From JAHEFT01 sp963766195 (GTDB taxonomy: Bacteria; Pseudomonadota; Gammaproteobacteria; Xanthomonadales; SZUA-36), in the NCBI GenBank assembly GCA_963766195.1, contig CAVXYY010000011.1, positions 1-64,000 on the forward strand: DNA of 64,000 nt. The letters run 5' to 3'. Position numbers and translations under genes: made by a program. Shown piece by piece: positions 27,117-36,608 of the stretch (its first letter is position 1; the number at the start of each line of letters is the position of its first letter). A model generated the notes under the pieces. That model had not been told where the DNA came from, searched no databases, and saw nothing but the letters and a program-made list of their open reading frames with translations.

Positions 27117-28265
27117 ATGAACGAAAAGCCAAATGAACAGGGGTTTATCATGGTTGCCATGTCCGGCGGCGTTGATTCTTCTGTGTCCGCGCTCCTGTTG
27201 CGCGATGCAGGTAAAGCCATTGCCGGCATGTTCATGAAAAATTGGGAGGAAGACGACCGTTTTGGAACTTGCCCGGCTGAAGAAGATGCTGCTGATGCCC
27301 AGGCCGTCGCCGATGCTGTTGGCATCCGGTTACACAAGCGAAACTTTGCAGCCGAATACTGGGACCATGTTTTCGAAGATTTCCTGGCTGAATACCGCGC
27401 AGGACGGACGCCAAACCCGGACATCCTGTGTAACCGTGAAATCAAGTTCAAGACCTTCCTGGAACACGCCATGGACCTGGGTGCGGAATTCATTGCAACG
27501 GGTCACTACGTACGCAGCGACCAGAAGGACGGCGTTCACCGCTTGCTCCGGGGCCTGGATCCAAACAAGGACCAGAGCTATTTCCTCTATACCATCGGTC
27601 AGCAACAACTCGCGAAAACCCTTTTCCCGGTGGGTGAACTGCTGAAACCGGAGGTCCGGGCCGTGGCTGAAAAAGCCCGGCTGCCGGTTCACGATAAAAA
27701 AGACAGCACCGGGATCTGTTTTATCGGTGAGCGGAATTTCAGGGAATTCCTCAGTGAGTACATACCGCCGTCACCCGGTGAAATTCGGACCGTGGATGAC
27801 CGGGTCATCGCACAACATGCGGGTCTGATGTACTACACGCTGGGACAGCGCCAGGGACTGGGAATTGGCGGTCTGCGCGGTTTCAACGATGATCCCTGGT
27901 ATGTTCTGCACAAGGACCTGGAGACCAACATTCTCTATGCCGGACAAGGACACGACCACCCCTGGCTGTTTTCCAGGATCCTTCACGCAGAGCAGCTAAG
28001 CTGGGTATCCGGCATGCCGCCGGCCACCGGTTCCCGGTTGACAGCGAAAATCCGCTACCGCCAGGCGGATCAGCCCTGCTCAGTGCGAGAAATATCCTCC
28101 CGGGGGTTGGTACTGGAATTCGAACAGGAGCAAAGAGCCGCCACGGCCGGCCAGTCCGTGGTGTTGTACGATGGTGACAATTGCCTTGGTGGTGGTGTAA
28201 TTTCCTGGGCGGATACGCCCCCGGCCACCCGACCCCGGCAAACGATTGAAAAGGTAAGCGCATGA
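27117..28265 (+). CDS. mnmA: tRNA 2-thiouridine(34) synthase MnmA
   Basis: 382 aa from ATG 27117. The PP-loop motif AMSGGVDSS binds ATP. NPDILCNREIKF holds the catalytic Cys, and DSTGICFIGER the second (persulfide-accepting) Cys. ATGHY, FLYTIGQ and GQRQGLGIGG complete the signature. It thiolates U34 of Lys, Glu and Gln tRNAs. An in-frame Met at 27075 is possible, but the sequence before MNEKP lacks family similarity. The stop overlaps hflD by 4 bp (ATGA), as in E. coli. Confidence 0.95.
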   Translation: MNEKPNEQGFIMVAMSGGVDSSVSALLLRDAGKAIAGMFMKNWEEDDRFGTCPAEEDAADAQAVADAVGIRLHKRNFAAEYWDHVFEDFLAEYRAGRTPNPDILCNREIKFKTFLEHAMDLGAEFIATGHYVRSDQKDGVHRLLRGLDPNKDQSYFLYTIGQQQLAKTLFPVGELLKPEVRAVAEKARLPVHDKKDSTGICFIGERNFREFLSEYIPPSPGEIRTVDDRVIAQHAGLMYYTLGQRQGLGIGGLRGFNDDPWYVLHKDLETNILYAGQGHDHPWLFSRILHAEQLSWVSGMPPATGSRLTAKIRYRQADQPCSVREISSRGLVLEFEQEQRAATAGQSVVLYDGDNCLGGGVISWADTPPATRPRQTIEKVSA

Positions 28266-28870
28266 CGGAACGCACTCTTGCATTGGCCGGATTATTCCAG
28301 GCAACAGAACTGGTACGGCAAGCGGCAAACCACGGCACCTGGTCAGGCTATGCGGCCAGTTCAAGCCTGCAAAGTCTGTTCAAACTGGAGGCCGCTACAA
28401 CCGCGGATATCTTTGGTGGAACTCCCAAGGTCAGATTGGGTATCGAAACCTTGCTGGCTGTCTTGCAGGGTGACAATCAGTACACTGACTCACTCCGCTA
28501 CGCCGTGGGATTGCTGCAGATCGAGAAAAAATTCCGGCGTGCCGGCAAGGTGCAGTCGGAAGTCGGCGAGCGCCTGAAGGAAATCTCCGTGGTCGGCGCA
28601 GATCTCGCCCAGCATGAACGGGAAGACCTGCAGGCGCAGGACATTTCCCAGCTGTATGCGAGCACCATAAGCCAGATTGCGCCGAGGATCGTGGTCAGTG
28701 GCAAGCCCCAGTACCTGAAGAACGAACGCACCGTGGCCTGGGTTCGGACCCTGTTGTTTGCCGGATTGCGTTCCGCCATCCTTTGGAACCAGGTGGGCGG
28801 AGGACGGTTCGAGTTGATGTTCGGGCGCAAGAAAATCATCCGCGAAGCTGAATCATTGCTGATGAGTTGA
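28262..28870 (+). CDS. hflD: HflD homologue
   Basis: 202 aa, all-helical, with the family features LAGLFQATELVRQAA at the N-terminus, LGIETLLAVLQG and RYAVGLLQIEKK, and a C-terminal VRTLLFAGLRSAILWNQVGGGRFELMFGR. It is peripheral to the membrane; E. coli HflD regulates lambda lysogeny through CII. Translationally coupled to mnmA. Confidence 0.95.
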   Translation: MTERTLALAGLFQATELVRQAANHGTWSGYAASSSLQSLFKLEAATTADIFGGTPKVRLGIETLLAVLQGDNQYTDSLRYAVGLLQIEKKFRRAGKVQSEVGERLKEISVVGADLAQHEREDLQAQDISQLYASTISQIAPRIVVSGKPQYLKNERTVAWVRTLLFAGLRSAILWNQVGGGRFELMFGRKKIIREAESLLMS

Positions 28871-28985
28871 CCAGGGTGTCGACGTCTTCCGGAGCAGTCG
28901 TTAATAATTCACACTGTGAAGCTCGCTCGAATTCGGCGATAATTATCAGTCCACCAAACCACCCAGTAGAACAACGGAGAACAGC

Positions 28986-31709
28986 ATGGGAGATTCCTTC
29001 TCAACCGCCTCCAGCCTGAATGTCAATGGCCAGGAATACCGCTACTACAGCCTGGAAAAGCTCGCCCGAAAGCACGATATTTCGCGATTGCCTTTCAGTC
29101 TCAAGGTTTTGCTCGAGAATTTGCTGCGGCATGAAAATGGCGTGGATGTCAGCCGGAGCGACATCGAGGCGCTTTGCAACTGGGATCCGAAGGCAGAACC
29201 CGATACCGAGATTGCCTTCACACCCGCGCGGGTCGTGCTGCAGGATTTCACCGGTGTGCCAGCCGTAGTTGACCTCGCCGCGATGCGCGATGCGATGACG
29301 GCCCTGGGTGGCTCGGCAAACCAGATCAACCCCTTGTCGCCGGCAGAACTGGTGATCGATCACTCGGTCCAGGTCGACAGCTACGGCAAAGCCAACTCGC
29401 TGGATATCAATAACCAGATCGAATTTCAGCGCAATAACGAGCGCTACAGCTTCCTGCGCTGGGGACAGTCGGCCTTCAGCAATTTCCGGGTAGTGCCGCC
29501 GAATACCGGCATTGTCCACCAGGTGAACCTGGAACACCTGGCGCGGGTTGTTTTCGGCGCCGACGGTGTCGCCTATCCCGATACCGTCGTGGGTACCGAC
29601 TCGCATACGACCATGATCAATGGCATCGGTGTTCTTGGCTGGGGTGTAGGTGGAATCGAAGCTGAAGCCGCCATGCTCGGCCAGGCGATCACCATGCTGA
29701 TTCCACAGGTCGTAGGTTTCAAGTTGACTGGCAAGCTGCCGGAAGGTGCAACTGCAACCGACCTGGTATTGACCATCGTGGAAATGCTGCGCAAGCTCGG
29801 TGTGGTCGGCAAATTCGTTGAATTCTTCGGCAATGGCCTGGAGGCCTTGCCACTGGCTGACCGGGCCACGATCGCCAACATGGCGCCCGAGTATGGCGCC
29901 ACCTGCGGCATATTCCCGGTTGATAGCGAAAGCCTGCGCTACCTGCGACTGTCTGGACGGTCCGACGACCAGGTGGCCCTGGTGGAAGCCTATATGAAAG
30001 CACAGGGCATGTTTCACACCGCGGACCAGCCCGATGCCGAATACAGCGAGGTTATAGAACTGGACATGTCCACCGTCATGCCCAGCCTGGCCGGCCCGAA
30101 ACGGCCGCAGGACCGCGTGCTGCTCAGCGAGGCGGCAGATAATTACCGGGAGCATGTTGGTGAACATCGCGATGCCCGGGTGAAAGCAGCCGAAGCCAGG
30201 TTTGAAAGCGAAGGCGGAGGAACGGCAGTCGGGCATGATGAAAGCATCAGCCACCCGGTCGTGCAGGTAAATTACGCCGATGAGGACTTCGATCTCAGTG
30301 ACGGGGCGATTGTGATCGCCGCGATTACCTCCTGCACCAACACGTCGAATCCCGCCGTCATGCTGGGGGCCGGGCTTCTGGCCCGCAACGCGGTCGCCAA
30401 AGGTTTGCGCGTGAAGCCCTGGGTGAAAACCTCGCTTGGGCCGGGCTCACGCGTGGTCAGCGACTATTTTGAAAAGGCCGGCCTGATGGACGACCTGGAA
30501 GCGCTCGGGTTCAACATCGTCGGGTATGGCTGCACCACCTGCATCGGTAACTCCGGCCCGCTGCCCGAACCGATCGAAAAGGCGATCCGGGAACGTGACC
30601 TGGTGGCAGTTTCAGTTCTGTCCGGCAACCGTAACTTCGAGGGACGCGTGCACGCCCATGTGAAGATGAACTACCTGGCCTCGCCGCCTCTCGTTGTTGC
30701 TTACGCGCTGGCCGGCAGGATGGACGTCAACCTGACGCAAGACCCCCTGGGCAAAGACCGGGATGGAAATCCTGTGTACCTCAGGGATATCTGGCCGACC
30801 ACGTTTGAGGTCCAGGATGTCGTGGCCAAAAACGTCACTTCCGAGATGTTCCGCAAGAGTTACTCCAGTGTGTTCAAGGGGGACGATCGCTGGAACAGCA
30901 TTGACTCGCCGGAAGGAGAGATGTTCGATTGGCAGGATGACTCCACCTACGTGCAAAACCCGCCTTATTTCCGTGGAATGACGCTGGAACTTCCGACGAT
31001 TCCCGAGATCACCGGCGCGCGTTGTCTCGCGAAGCTGGGCGATTCCATCACCACTGACCACATTTCCCCGGCCGGCGCGATCAAGGAAGACTCCCCTGCC
31101 GGACAGTACCTGAAAGGTAAAGGCGTGCAGAAAGCGGACTTCAATTCGTACGGTTCGCGTCGCGGCAACCACGAGGTCATGATGCGGGGCACTTTTGCCA
31201 ATGTGCGTCTGCGCAATCAGCTGGCGCCGGGAACCGAAGGCGGCTGGACGACTTTCCAGCCGACCGGTGAACAAATGAGCATTTATGACGCCGCGATGAA
31301 ATACCAGGCGGAGGGAACTCCGCTGGTGATTCTGGCTGGTAAGGAATATGGCACTGGCTCATCGCGTGACTGGGCAGCCAAGGGCACCAACCTTTTGGGC
31401 GTGAAAGCAGTGATCACCGAGAGCTTTGAGCGGATTCACCGTTCAAACCTGGTCGGGATGGGCGTACTGCCGCTGAACTTCATGCCGGGTGAAAGCGCTG
31501 ATTCCCTGGGTCTTTCAGGTAAAGAATCCTTTAGTATTGAATGGCCTGAAGATCGTTCTTCAGGTAATGTCACGGTAACGGCCAAGGCTGAAGACGGGGC
31601 GATAAAGCGGTTTCAGGCCAGGGTGCGTATCGATACCCCAAAGGAAGCGGAGTACTACCGCCACGGGGGTATCCTGCATTACGTGCTGAGGCAACTCGCG
31701 GCCGCCTGA
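28986..31709 (+). CDS. acnA: aconitate hydratase AcnA
   Basis: 907 aa, full length and uninterrupted. The [4Fe-4S] cysteines are at residues 450 (TSCTNTSNP), 516 and 519 (GCTTCIG). Further signature stretches are VGTDSHTTMINGIGVLGWGVGG, the GSRVVSDYFEKAG region, and in the swivelling domain TTDHISPAG and GTGSSRDWAAKG. It interconverts citrate and isocitrate in the TCA cycle and, when the cluster is lost, can act as an RNA-binding regulator. CGGAG precedes ATG 28986. A hairpin terminator follows. Confidence 0.98.
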   Translation: MGDSFSTASSLNVNGQEYRYYSLEKLARKHDISRLPFSLKVLLENLLRHENGVDVSRSDIEALCNWDPKAEPDTEIAFTPARVVLQDFTGVPAVVDLAAMRDAMTALGGSANQINPLSPAELVIDHSVQVDSYGKANSLDINNQIEFQRNNERYSFLRWGQSAFSNFRVVPPNTGIVHQVNLEHLARVVFGADGVAYPDTVVGTDSHTTMINGIGVLGWGVGGIEAEAAMLGQAITMLIPQVVGFKLTGKLPEGATATDLVLTIVEMLRKLGVVGKFVEFFGNGLEALPLADRATIANMAPEYGATCGIFPVDSESLRYLRLSGRSDDQVALVEAYMKAQGMFHTADQPDAEYSEVIELDMSTVMPSLAGPKRPQDRVLLSEAADNYREHVGEHRDARVKAAEARFESEGGGTAVGHDESISHPVVQVNYADEDFDLSDGAIVIAAITSCTNTSNPAVMLGAGLLARNAVAKGLRVKPWVKTSLGPGSRVVSDYFEKAGLMDDLEALGFNIVGYGCTTCIGNSGPLPEPIEKAIRERDLVAVSVLSGNRNFEGRVHAHVKMNYLASPPLVVAYALAGRMDVNLTQDPLGKDRDGNPVYLRDIWPTTFEVQDVVAKNVTSEMFRKSYSSVFKGDDRWNSIDSPEGEMFDWQDDSTYVQNPPYFRGMTLELPTIPEITGARCLAKLGDSITTDHISPAGAIKEDSPAGQYLKGKGVQKADFNSYGSRRGNHEVMMRGTFANVRLRNQLAPGTEGGWTTFQPTGEQMSIYDAAMKYQAEGTPLVILAGKEYGTGSSRDWAAKGTNLLGVKAVITESFERIHRSNLVGMGVLPLNFMPGESADSLGLSGKESFSIEWPEDRSSGNVTVTAKAEDGAIKRFQARVRIDTPKEAEYYRHGGILHYVLRQLAAA

Positions 31710-31722
31710 AACCGTTGATCAG

Positions 31723-31775
31723 GGTCAGTAGCCCCGGTGTATAGCCGGGGCCTGGCCTTTATCGGGCTACTGACC
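31723..31775. terminator. nested inverted repeat / terminator between acnA and lhr
   Basis: An outer 12 bp perfect inverted repeat (GGTCAGTAGCCC at 31723-31734, GGGCTACTGACC at 31764-31775) encloses a GC hairpin (GCCCCGG/CCGGGGC, 31731-31751) that is followed by CTGGCCTTT. It serves as a two-way terminator for converging acnA and lhr; the outer arm covers the lhr stop region. Confidence 0.65.
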
Positions 31776-34700
31776 TGGGAAAAGCCCGGACCACGCGCAA
31801 GTAACGCTCCGCTTCGGCAGAACCTATTGCATCCGGTTGGCCCAGGAGTTCCAGTTCCTCGCCCTGCAGGCGCGCCACCGGAATGCCATTGCGCAGTAAA
31901 ATCCGGTTTCCCGCTTTAGCCGTGGTCTTGACGCCCGGCGTGATGATACCGCCAAGATTCAACGGATCACTGGCGTTGATCACGTTGAACCGGTCGTCTG
32001 CGGGCTCGGCGCCCTGTCGGCGCAGTAACCCTACCGCTTCCGGCAGTGCAAACTGTTCACCGGAAAATCCGTCGACGAACCGCCCGCCATGAACCTCGCC
32101 ACGGTCTTCCATTCTGCGCAGGTAGCGCAGCAGGTGCCGCCACGGAGGCGCCAGTGACTCGCGGTCCAGCACCGCCCGGAAGACGACACCGTAGCGTCCC
32201 AGTAAAGACTCGCAAACCGTCGCCAGGGCCGCCTGGTCCAGCCGGAGTTCGTTCCCGGACGGATCGGCTCCCGAACGGGGCCCGGCGGTTACACTCCAGC
32301 GGCCCAGCAAACCGGGCTGGGCCGCGCCCCTGCGCCCGCGCGCAGACTTTTGCCTGCGACGTTTCTCTGCTTCGGGCCGGATCAGCCAGCGTAACGGGGA
32401 AAATGCGTCAGAAGTCACCAGCCCGCGCGCCACCAGTTCACCAAGCGCCTGCTCCAGCTGGATCGGCATCATCCCCGTTTTCTGCTCGAGGTCGCCCGTA
32501 AACATGGCGCCCTGCTCTCGCAACACCTCAAACACCCTGCCGGCCAGGCCACCCGGTTCCGCGAGCTCAGAACCCGTCTCCGGTCGCCAGGCGGCGGCAT
32601 GCCGCCTGGGTATGATGGCGATGGGTGTGGCTGCAAGCAGCTGCTGCGTTCCCTGCCCGGCGCTGAAAGGCCTGAACCAGGTGGCCTGCCCACTGAGAAA
32701 TTGCTCGTCCAGGCGTTGCGGAGAATAATCGGCACACCGGCTTGCCAGCAGGCCGTGTTCCCATGCCGCAACCGGTGCGGCCCAGCCTTCGAGCAGCGTC
32801 AATGCCTGGTCCACGTCACCGGAAGGGTCGTCCATGCCGTGCCAGGCCAGAAGAAACCGCATGAATGCAGCCGGCGACACCGGCCGGGCCGCTTTTCTGC
32901 GCCGTTCCCGGCTGTATCGATGGATCCGAGCCAACAGCCTTCGTTCGCACCAGGCCTTGTTGCGGTCTTCAATCGCCCCGCCGGCATCCATGACGATCAC
33001 GTAGCCTTCGTTTTGCAGGGTCAGCAGCGCGACATCAATGTCAGACTGGGGCAAAGCAAAATCCGCGGCCAGAGTCGAGGCTGTGACCGGACCAAGGCCG
33101 GACAGCCGGCTGCGCAGCAATTCGACCAGGGCGACTTCAGGGCCGAGCCCGGCGCCAGGTCCGGAAACTGCGTAGACCGGTGACGGGTCGGGACGCACCG
33201 TGGCGGCAGGGTGAACTGCGAGGAATTCCCCCAGGCGCTCGGTTGCCACCCACCAGGCCAGGCCGTCCTGTTCCACGCACGTGGCCCGAAATTCCGCGGC
33301 CAGCGCATGGAACCATTTCACCCAGTTTTCGGAGCCTGCACATGACCCGGAAGCACTGCTGGAAACCGATGTTCCGTTACTCGATGTGCCGGTAGAAAAC
33401 TCGGGGCGGGTCAAAAAGCCCAATTGCATCAGCCCGTCGTGCAGTTCATCGGGATTGCGCGGCCGGATCCAGGCTTCGGACCGGACCTGGTCGGTGGCAT
33501 CGACCGAAATAATGCTCAGGGTCGCCGCATCGCCCAGGTCGTTTGGATTCTGGCTGATGGCACGGGTTCGCCGGTTTTCCGCCTCTCCGTCGTCCAGGAA
33601 AGCATACGGCCGTGCATTGATGATCTCTGCAGACAGGGGCGATGGCCCCGTCAGGTCGAGGCAGCGAAGTTCGATTTCACCGGCCTCAATCCGCTTCAAC
33701 AAGGCTTCGAGACCATCGATGTCCATGGCGTCTGTCAGGCAGTCGCTGATGGTCTGGTTGACCAGCGGGTGGTCCGGGATTTCCCGTTCGCCGCGAATGT
33801 TTTCCAGGCAAGCCAACTGGTCCGGAAAGACCACTGCCACCAGGTCTTCCGCCGCGTTGCGCTGCCACTGGGGCGGTAACTTCTGCCCGTTTCGCATGCG
33901 CTGAACGGCGAGTGCAATGGTCGCGTTCCAGCGCCAGCGCGCCTCGAACATCGGCGCGTCCAACAGGGCCTGGACCAACACCTGGCGGACGCTCGCCGAT
34001 TTCAGATAAGCCGGCACGTCCGCGGTTTCGAAACTGTGTGTTTCACCCAACGACAGGATCAGGCTGTCTTCGAGCGCCGCCGCCTGCAATTCAAAATTGA
34101 AATGCCGGCAGAACCGTTTCCTCAATGCCAGGCCCCAGGCCCGCATGATCCGCGACCCCAGGGGTGCATGAATCACCAGGTGCATGTCACCCGTGTCATC
34201 AAAAAACCGTTCCAGAACGATCCGGTCGCGGGTAGGAATTCCACCCAGCGCAAGGCGCGCGGCGTCCAGGTAGTTCACCGCCTGGACAGCCGCCGCCGGG
34301 TCGATTCCGGCATCGGCCAGGCTACTGTATGCGGCCTCTGTTCCACCCAGGGTCAACAGCCGGTCGACTTCTTGCCGCAGGTTGGAAACGGCGGCTGAAA
34401 GTTCGTCGCTGCGTCCCCGTGCATCGCCCACCCAGAATGGAATCGTCGGGGGCTGTCCTCTCGCATCCTCGACAAGCACACGGCCCTGCTCGATCTTGAG
34501 GATCCGGTAGCTCGTGTTGCCCAGCTGGAAGATATCACCGGGAAGGCTTTCAAAGGAGAAGTCTTCGTTCAGCGTACCCACCCGGTAGCCTTGCGGCAGC
34601 ATCACCACGTCGTAATCAAAATGGTCGGGTATGGCGCCGCCATTTTGCAATGCCGCCAGCCGGGCTGAAGGGCGGGACCTCAACCGGCCGTTGATCGAAT

Positions 34701-36114
34701 CGTGATGCAGAAATGCCGCCCGCCTCCCCCGCCGGGTTGCATAGCCGTTTGCCAGCATATCGATAACGTCCTGAAAGCCGGCCTCCGAAAGATTGCGGTA
34801 GGGCCAGGCTTCCCTGACCAGTTCGAGCAATGGTGCGGTTTCCCATTCCCGGGCACTGACCTCGGCAACCAGCTGCTGCGCCAGGACATCCAGGGGCGCC
34901 TCGGGAATGATCACGCGATCCAGCACTCCTTCACGCACCGCCTTGAGCAGGGCCACGCTCTCCACCAGGTCATCCCGCGAAACCGGAAACAGCCTGCCCC
35001 GGGGAGTTTCACCGACCGCGTGACCCGCCCGGCCGACCCGCTGAATGAAGCCCGAAATGCTGCCCGGTGAGCCAATCTGGCAAACCAGGTCGACATGGCC
35101 GATATCAATTCCAAGTTCAAGCGATGCGGTGGCGACCAGGGCCCGTAACTGCCCCGCCTTCAACGCCTGCTCCGCCTCCAGGCGGTGGCCGCGTGAAAGA
35201 CTGCCGTGGTGCGCGGTCACAGCGTCCTCACCCAGGCGCTCTGCCAGGTGCCTGGCCAGCCGTTCGGCAAGCCTGCGTGTATTGACGAAAATGAGGGTGG
35301 TGCGGTGTTCATCGATCAGCGCTTCAAGACGATCGTAGATCTCCTCCCAGACTTCGTTGGCCATCACGGGTGAAAGCGGTGACTGCGGCACGACCAGGGC
35401 CAGGTCACGGTCCCGCTGATGCCCGGTATCGACGATCTCGCAAGGCTTTCCGCCGGTCAGGAAGTCTGCGATCAGGCTGATCGGGTTTTGTGTGGCGGAA
35501 AGCCCGATCCGGCGAGCCCGTTCATGACCTGCCTGGCCGCACAGCGCATCCAGCCTGGCCAGTGACAGCGCCAGGTGACTGCCCCGCTTGTTTCCTGCCA
35601 CCGCGTGTATTTCGTCTACGATCACCGTGCTGACTCCGGCGAGCATGTTTCGTCCCGAATCCGATGTCAGCAACAGGTACAGGGACTCGGGTGTCGTAAC
35701 CAGGATCTGGGGTGGGGAACGGCGCATTTTTTCCCGCTCACCCGGCGTCGTATCACCGGTGCGCACCATGGCGCGAATTCCTGATGCCCTGCCCTCGTTG
35801 GCGCCTAACCACGCATCAATGCCTTCGAGCGGCAGGCGCAGGTTGCGTTCGATGTCGTTGGACAAGGCCTTCAGCGGGGAAACATAAAGGATTTGAACCC
35901 CGTCCGGGAGCGGCTGGCGCTGGCTCTGCACCACGAGGTCGTTGATCGCGCAAAGGAAGGCTGCGAGCGTCTTCCCGCTGCCGGTCGGTGCCGCGATCAG
36001 AACGTTCTGATCAGAATTGATTGCCGACCAGGCCGCTGCCTGGACCGGTGTCGCCGCATTGAAGGCCGTGCTGAACCACGAACGGACCGCAGGATGAAAA
36101 GTCGTAAAGGCCAT
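31759..36114 (-). CDS. lhr: Lhr-type large DEAD/DEAH helicase
   Basis: 1451 aa in one frame, typical of long Lhr (about 1400-1550). The N-terminal helicase core has Q-type region TPVQAAAW, Walker A APTGSGKT, motif II VDEIHAV, motif III GLSATQNP, and motifs IV-VI (TLIFVNTRRLAERL, ATASLELGIDIG, QRVGRAGH). A winged-helix and Lhr core follow (HDSINGR, LPQGYRVG), then a long C-terminal half with an uncharacterised domain. Lhr is a 3'-5' translocase on DNA/RNA hybrids linked to DNA repair. The region with repeated S/G near residue 920 is a low-complexity linker. Confidence 0.93.
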   Translation of the reverse strand: MAFTTFHPAVRSWFSTAFNAATPVQAAAWSAINSDQNVLIAAPTGSGKTLAAFLCAINDLVVQSQRQPLPDGVQILYVSPLKALSNDIERNLRLPLEGIDAWLGANEGRASGIRAMVRTGDTTPGEREKMRRSPPQILVTTPESLYLLLTSDSGRNMLAGVSTVIVDEIHAVAGNKRGSHLALSLARLDALCGQAGHERARRIGLSATQNPISLIADFLTGGKPCEIVDTGHQRDRDLALVVPQSPLSPVMANEVWEEIYDRLEALIDEHRTTLIFVNTRRLAERLARHLAERLGEDAVTAHHGSLSRGHRLEAEQALKAGQLRALVATASLELGIDIGHVDLVCQIGSPGSISGFIQRVGRAGHAVGETPRGRLFPVSRDDLVESVALLKAVREGVLDRVIIPEAPLDVLAQQLVAEVSAREWETAPLLELVREAWPYRNLSEAGFQDVIDMLANGYATRRGRRAAFLHHDSINGRLRSRPSARLAALQNGGAIPDHFDYDVVMLPQGYRVGTLNEDFSFESLPGDIFQLGNTSYRILKIEQGRVLVEDARGQPPTIPFWVGDARGRSDELSAAVSNLRQEVDRLLTLGGTEAAYSSLADAGIDPAAAVQAVNYLDAARLALGGIPTRDRIVLERFFDDTGDMHLVIHAPLGSRIMRAWGLALRKRFCRHFNFELQAAALEDSLILSLGETHSFETADVPAYLKSASVRQVLVQALLDAPMFEARWRWNATIALAVQRMRNGQKLPPQWQRNAAEDLVAVVFPDQLACLENIRGEREIPDHPLVNQTISDCLTDAMDIDGLEALLKRIEAGEIELRCLDLTGPSPLSAEIINARPYAFLDDGEAENRRTRAISQNPNDLGDAATLSIISVDATDQVRSEAWIRPRNPDELHDGLMQLGFLTRPEFSTGTSSNGTSVSSSASGSCAGSENWVKWFHALAAEFRATCVEQDGLAWWVATERLGEFLAVHPAATVRPDPSPVYAVSGPGAGLGPEVALVELLRSRLSGLGPVTASTLAADFALPQSDIDVALLTLQNEGYVIVMDAGGAIEDRNKAWCERRLLARIHRYSRERRRKAARPVSPAAFMRFLLAWHGMDDPSGDVDQALTLLEGWAAPVAAWEHGLLASRCADYSPQRLDEQFLSGQATWFRPFSAGQGTQQLLAATPIAIIPRRHAAAWRPETGSELAEPGGLAGRVFEVLREQGAMFTGDLEQKTGMMPIQLEQALGELVARGLVTSDAFSPLRWLIRPEAEKRRRQKSARGRRGAAQPGLLGRWSVTAGPRSGADPSGNELRLDQAALATVCESLLGRYGVVFRAVLDRESLAPPWRHLLRYLRRMEDRGEVHGGRFVDGFSGEQFALPEAVGLLRRQGAEPADDRFNVINASDPLNLGGIITPGVKTTAKAGNRILLRNGIPVARLQGEELELLGQPDAIGSAEAERYLRVVRAFPRSVAR

Positions 36115-36158
36115 GGGATTATTCTACCCGATGCCTTCTCAAAAGCTGAGACAAGGCA

Positions 36159-36608
36159 CTAATTCTCGAGTACCGCCGGCTTCCAGTTGGCGGACTGCAG
36201 CAACCACTCGTTGTCGACCAGGAGCCACCGGGTGTCAAATTCGAATAATTGTCCATGCTCCGGAATCCAGTTCGGCCCACCGGTCACCAATGCCGTGAAA
36301 GACGCTGACGCCAGGCCCCGGCCGGTCTCCGTCACCCGGATCGGGAACAACTGGACTTGCAGGCTCTTGTGCCGGGTCAATTGAAACAGGACCATGGCCT
36401 GGACCTGGTCCCGGGTCATGACTTCCTGCTGGCCGCTGAAATCTTCGGCTATGTGCGCCATGAACGCGCGGCGCTCGCCGGCTTCAATCGTTGATTCCAT
36501 TTCACGGATGGTCGCAATTACCCGCTGTTCAACGGTTAAAGGCTTGTCACAGGCGGTCAGTGCGGCCAGTAAAACCAACAGGCACAGGCGCAACACACCT
36601 GGCCTCAC
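36159..36608 (-). CDS. NTF2-like lipoprotein
   Basis: 149 aa. Signal peptide with lipobox LTAC (LCLLVLLAALTACDKP) gives a membrane-attached periplasmic protein. The mature part has the SnoaL/NTF2-like alpha+beta pattern: VIATIREMESTIEAGERRAFMAHIAEDFSGQ, VMTRDQVQAMVLFQL, FEFDTRWLLVDNEWLLQSANWKP. No catalytic residues can be named. Its start overlaps the stop of the GCS2-like/CBS gene by 4 bp, so it is co-transcribed with it. It is often seen as 'nuclear transport factor 2 family' hypothetical. Confidence 0.75.
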   Translation of the reverse strand: MRPGVLRLCLLVLLAALTACDKPLTVEQRVIATIREMESTIEAGERRAFMAHIAEDFSGQQEVMTRDQVQAMVLFQLTRHKSLQVQLFPIRVTETGRGLASASFTALVTGGPNWIPEHGQLFEFDTRWLLVDNEWLLQSANWKPAVLEN

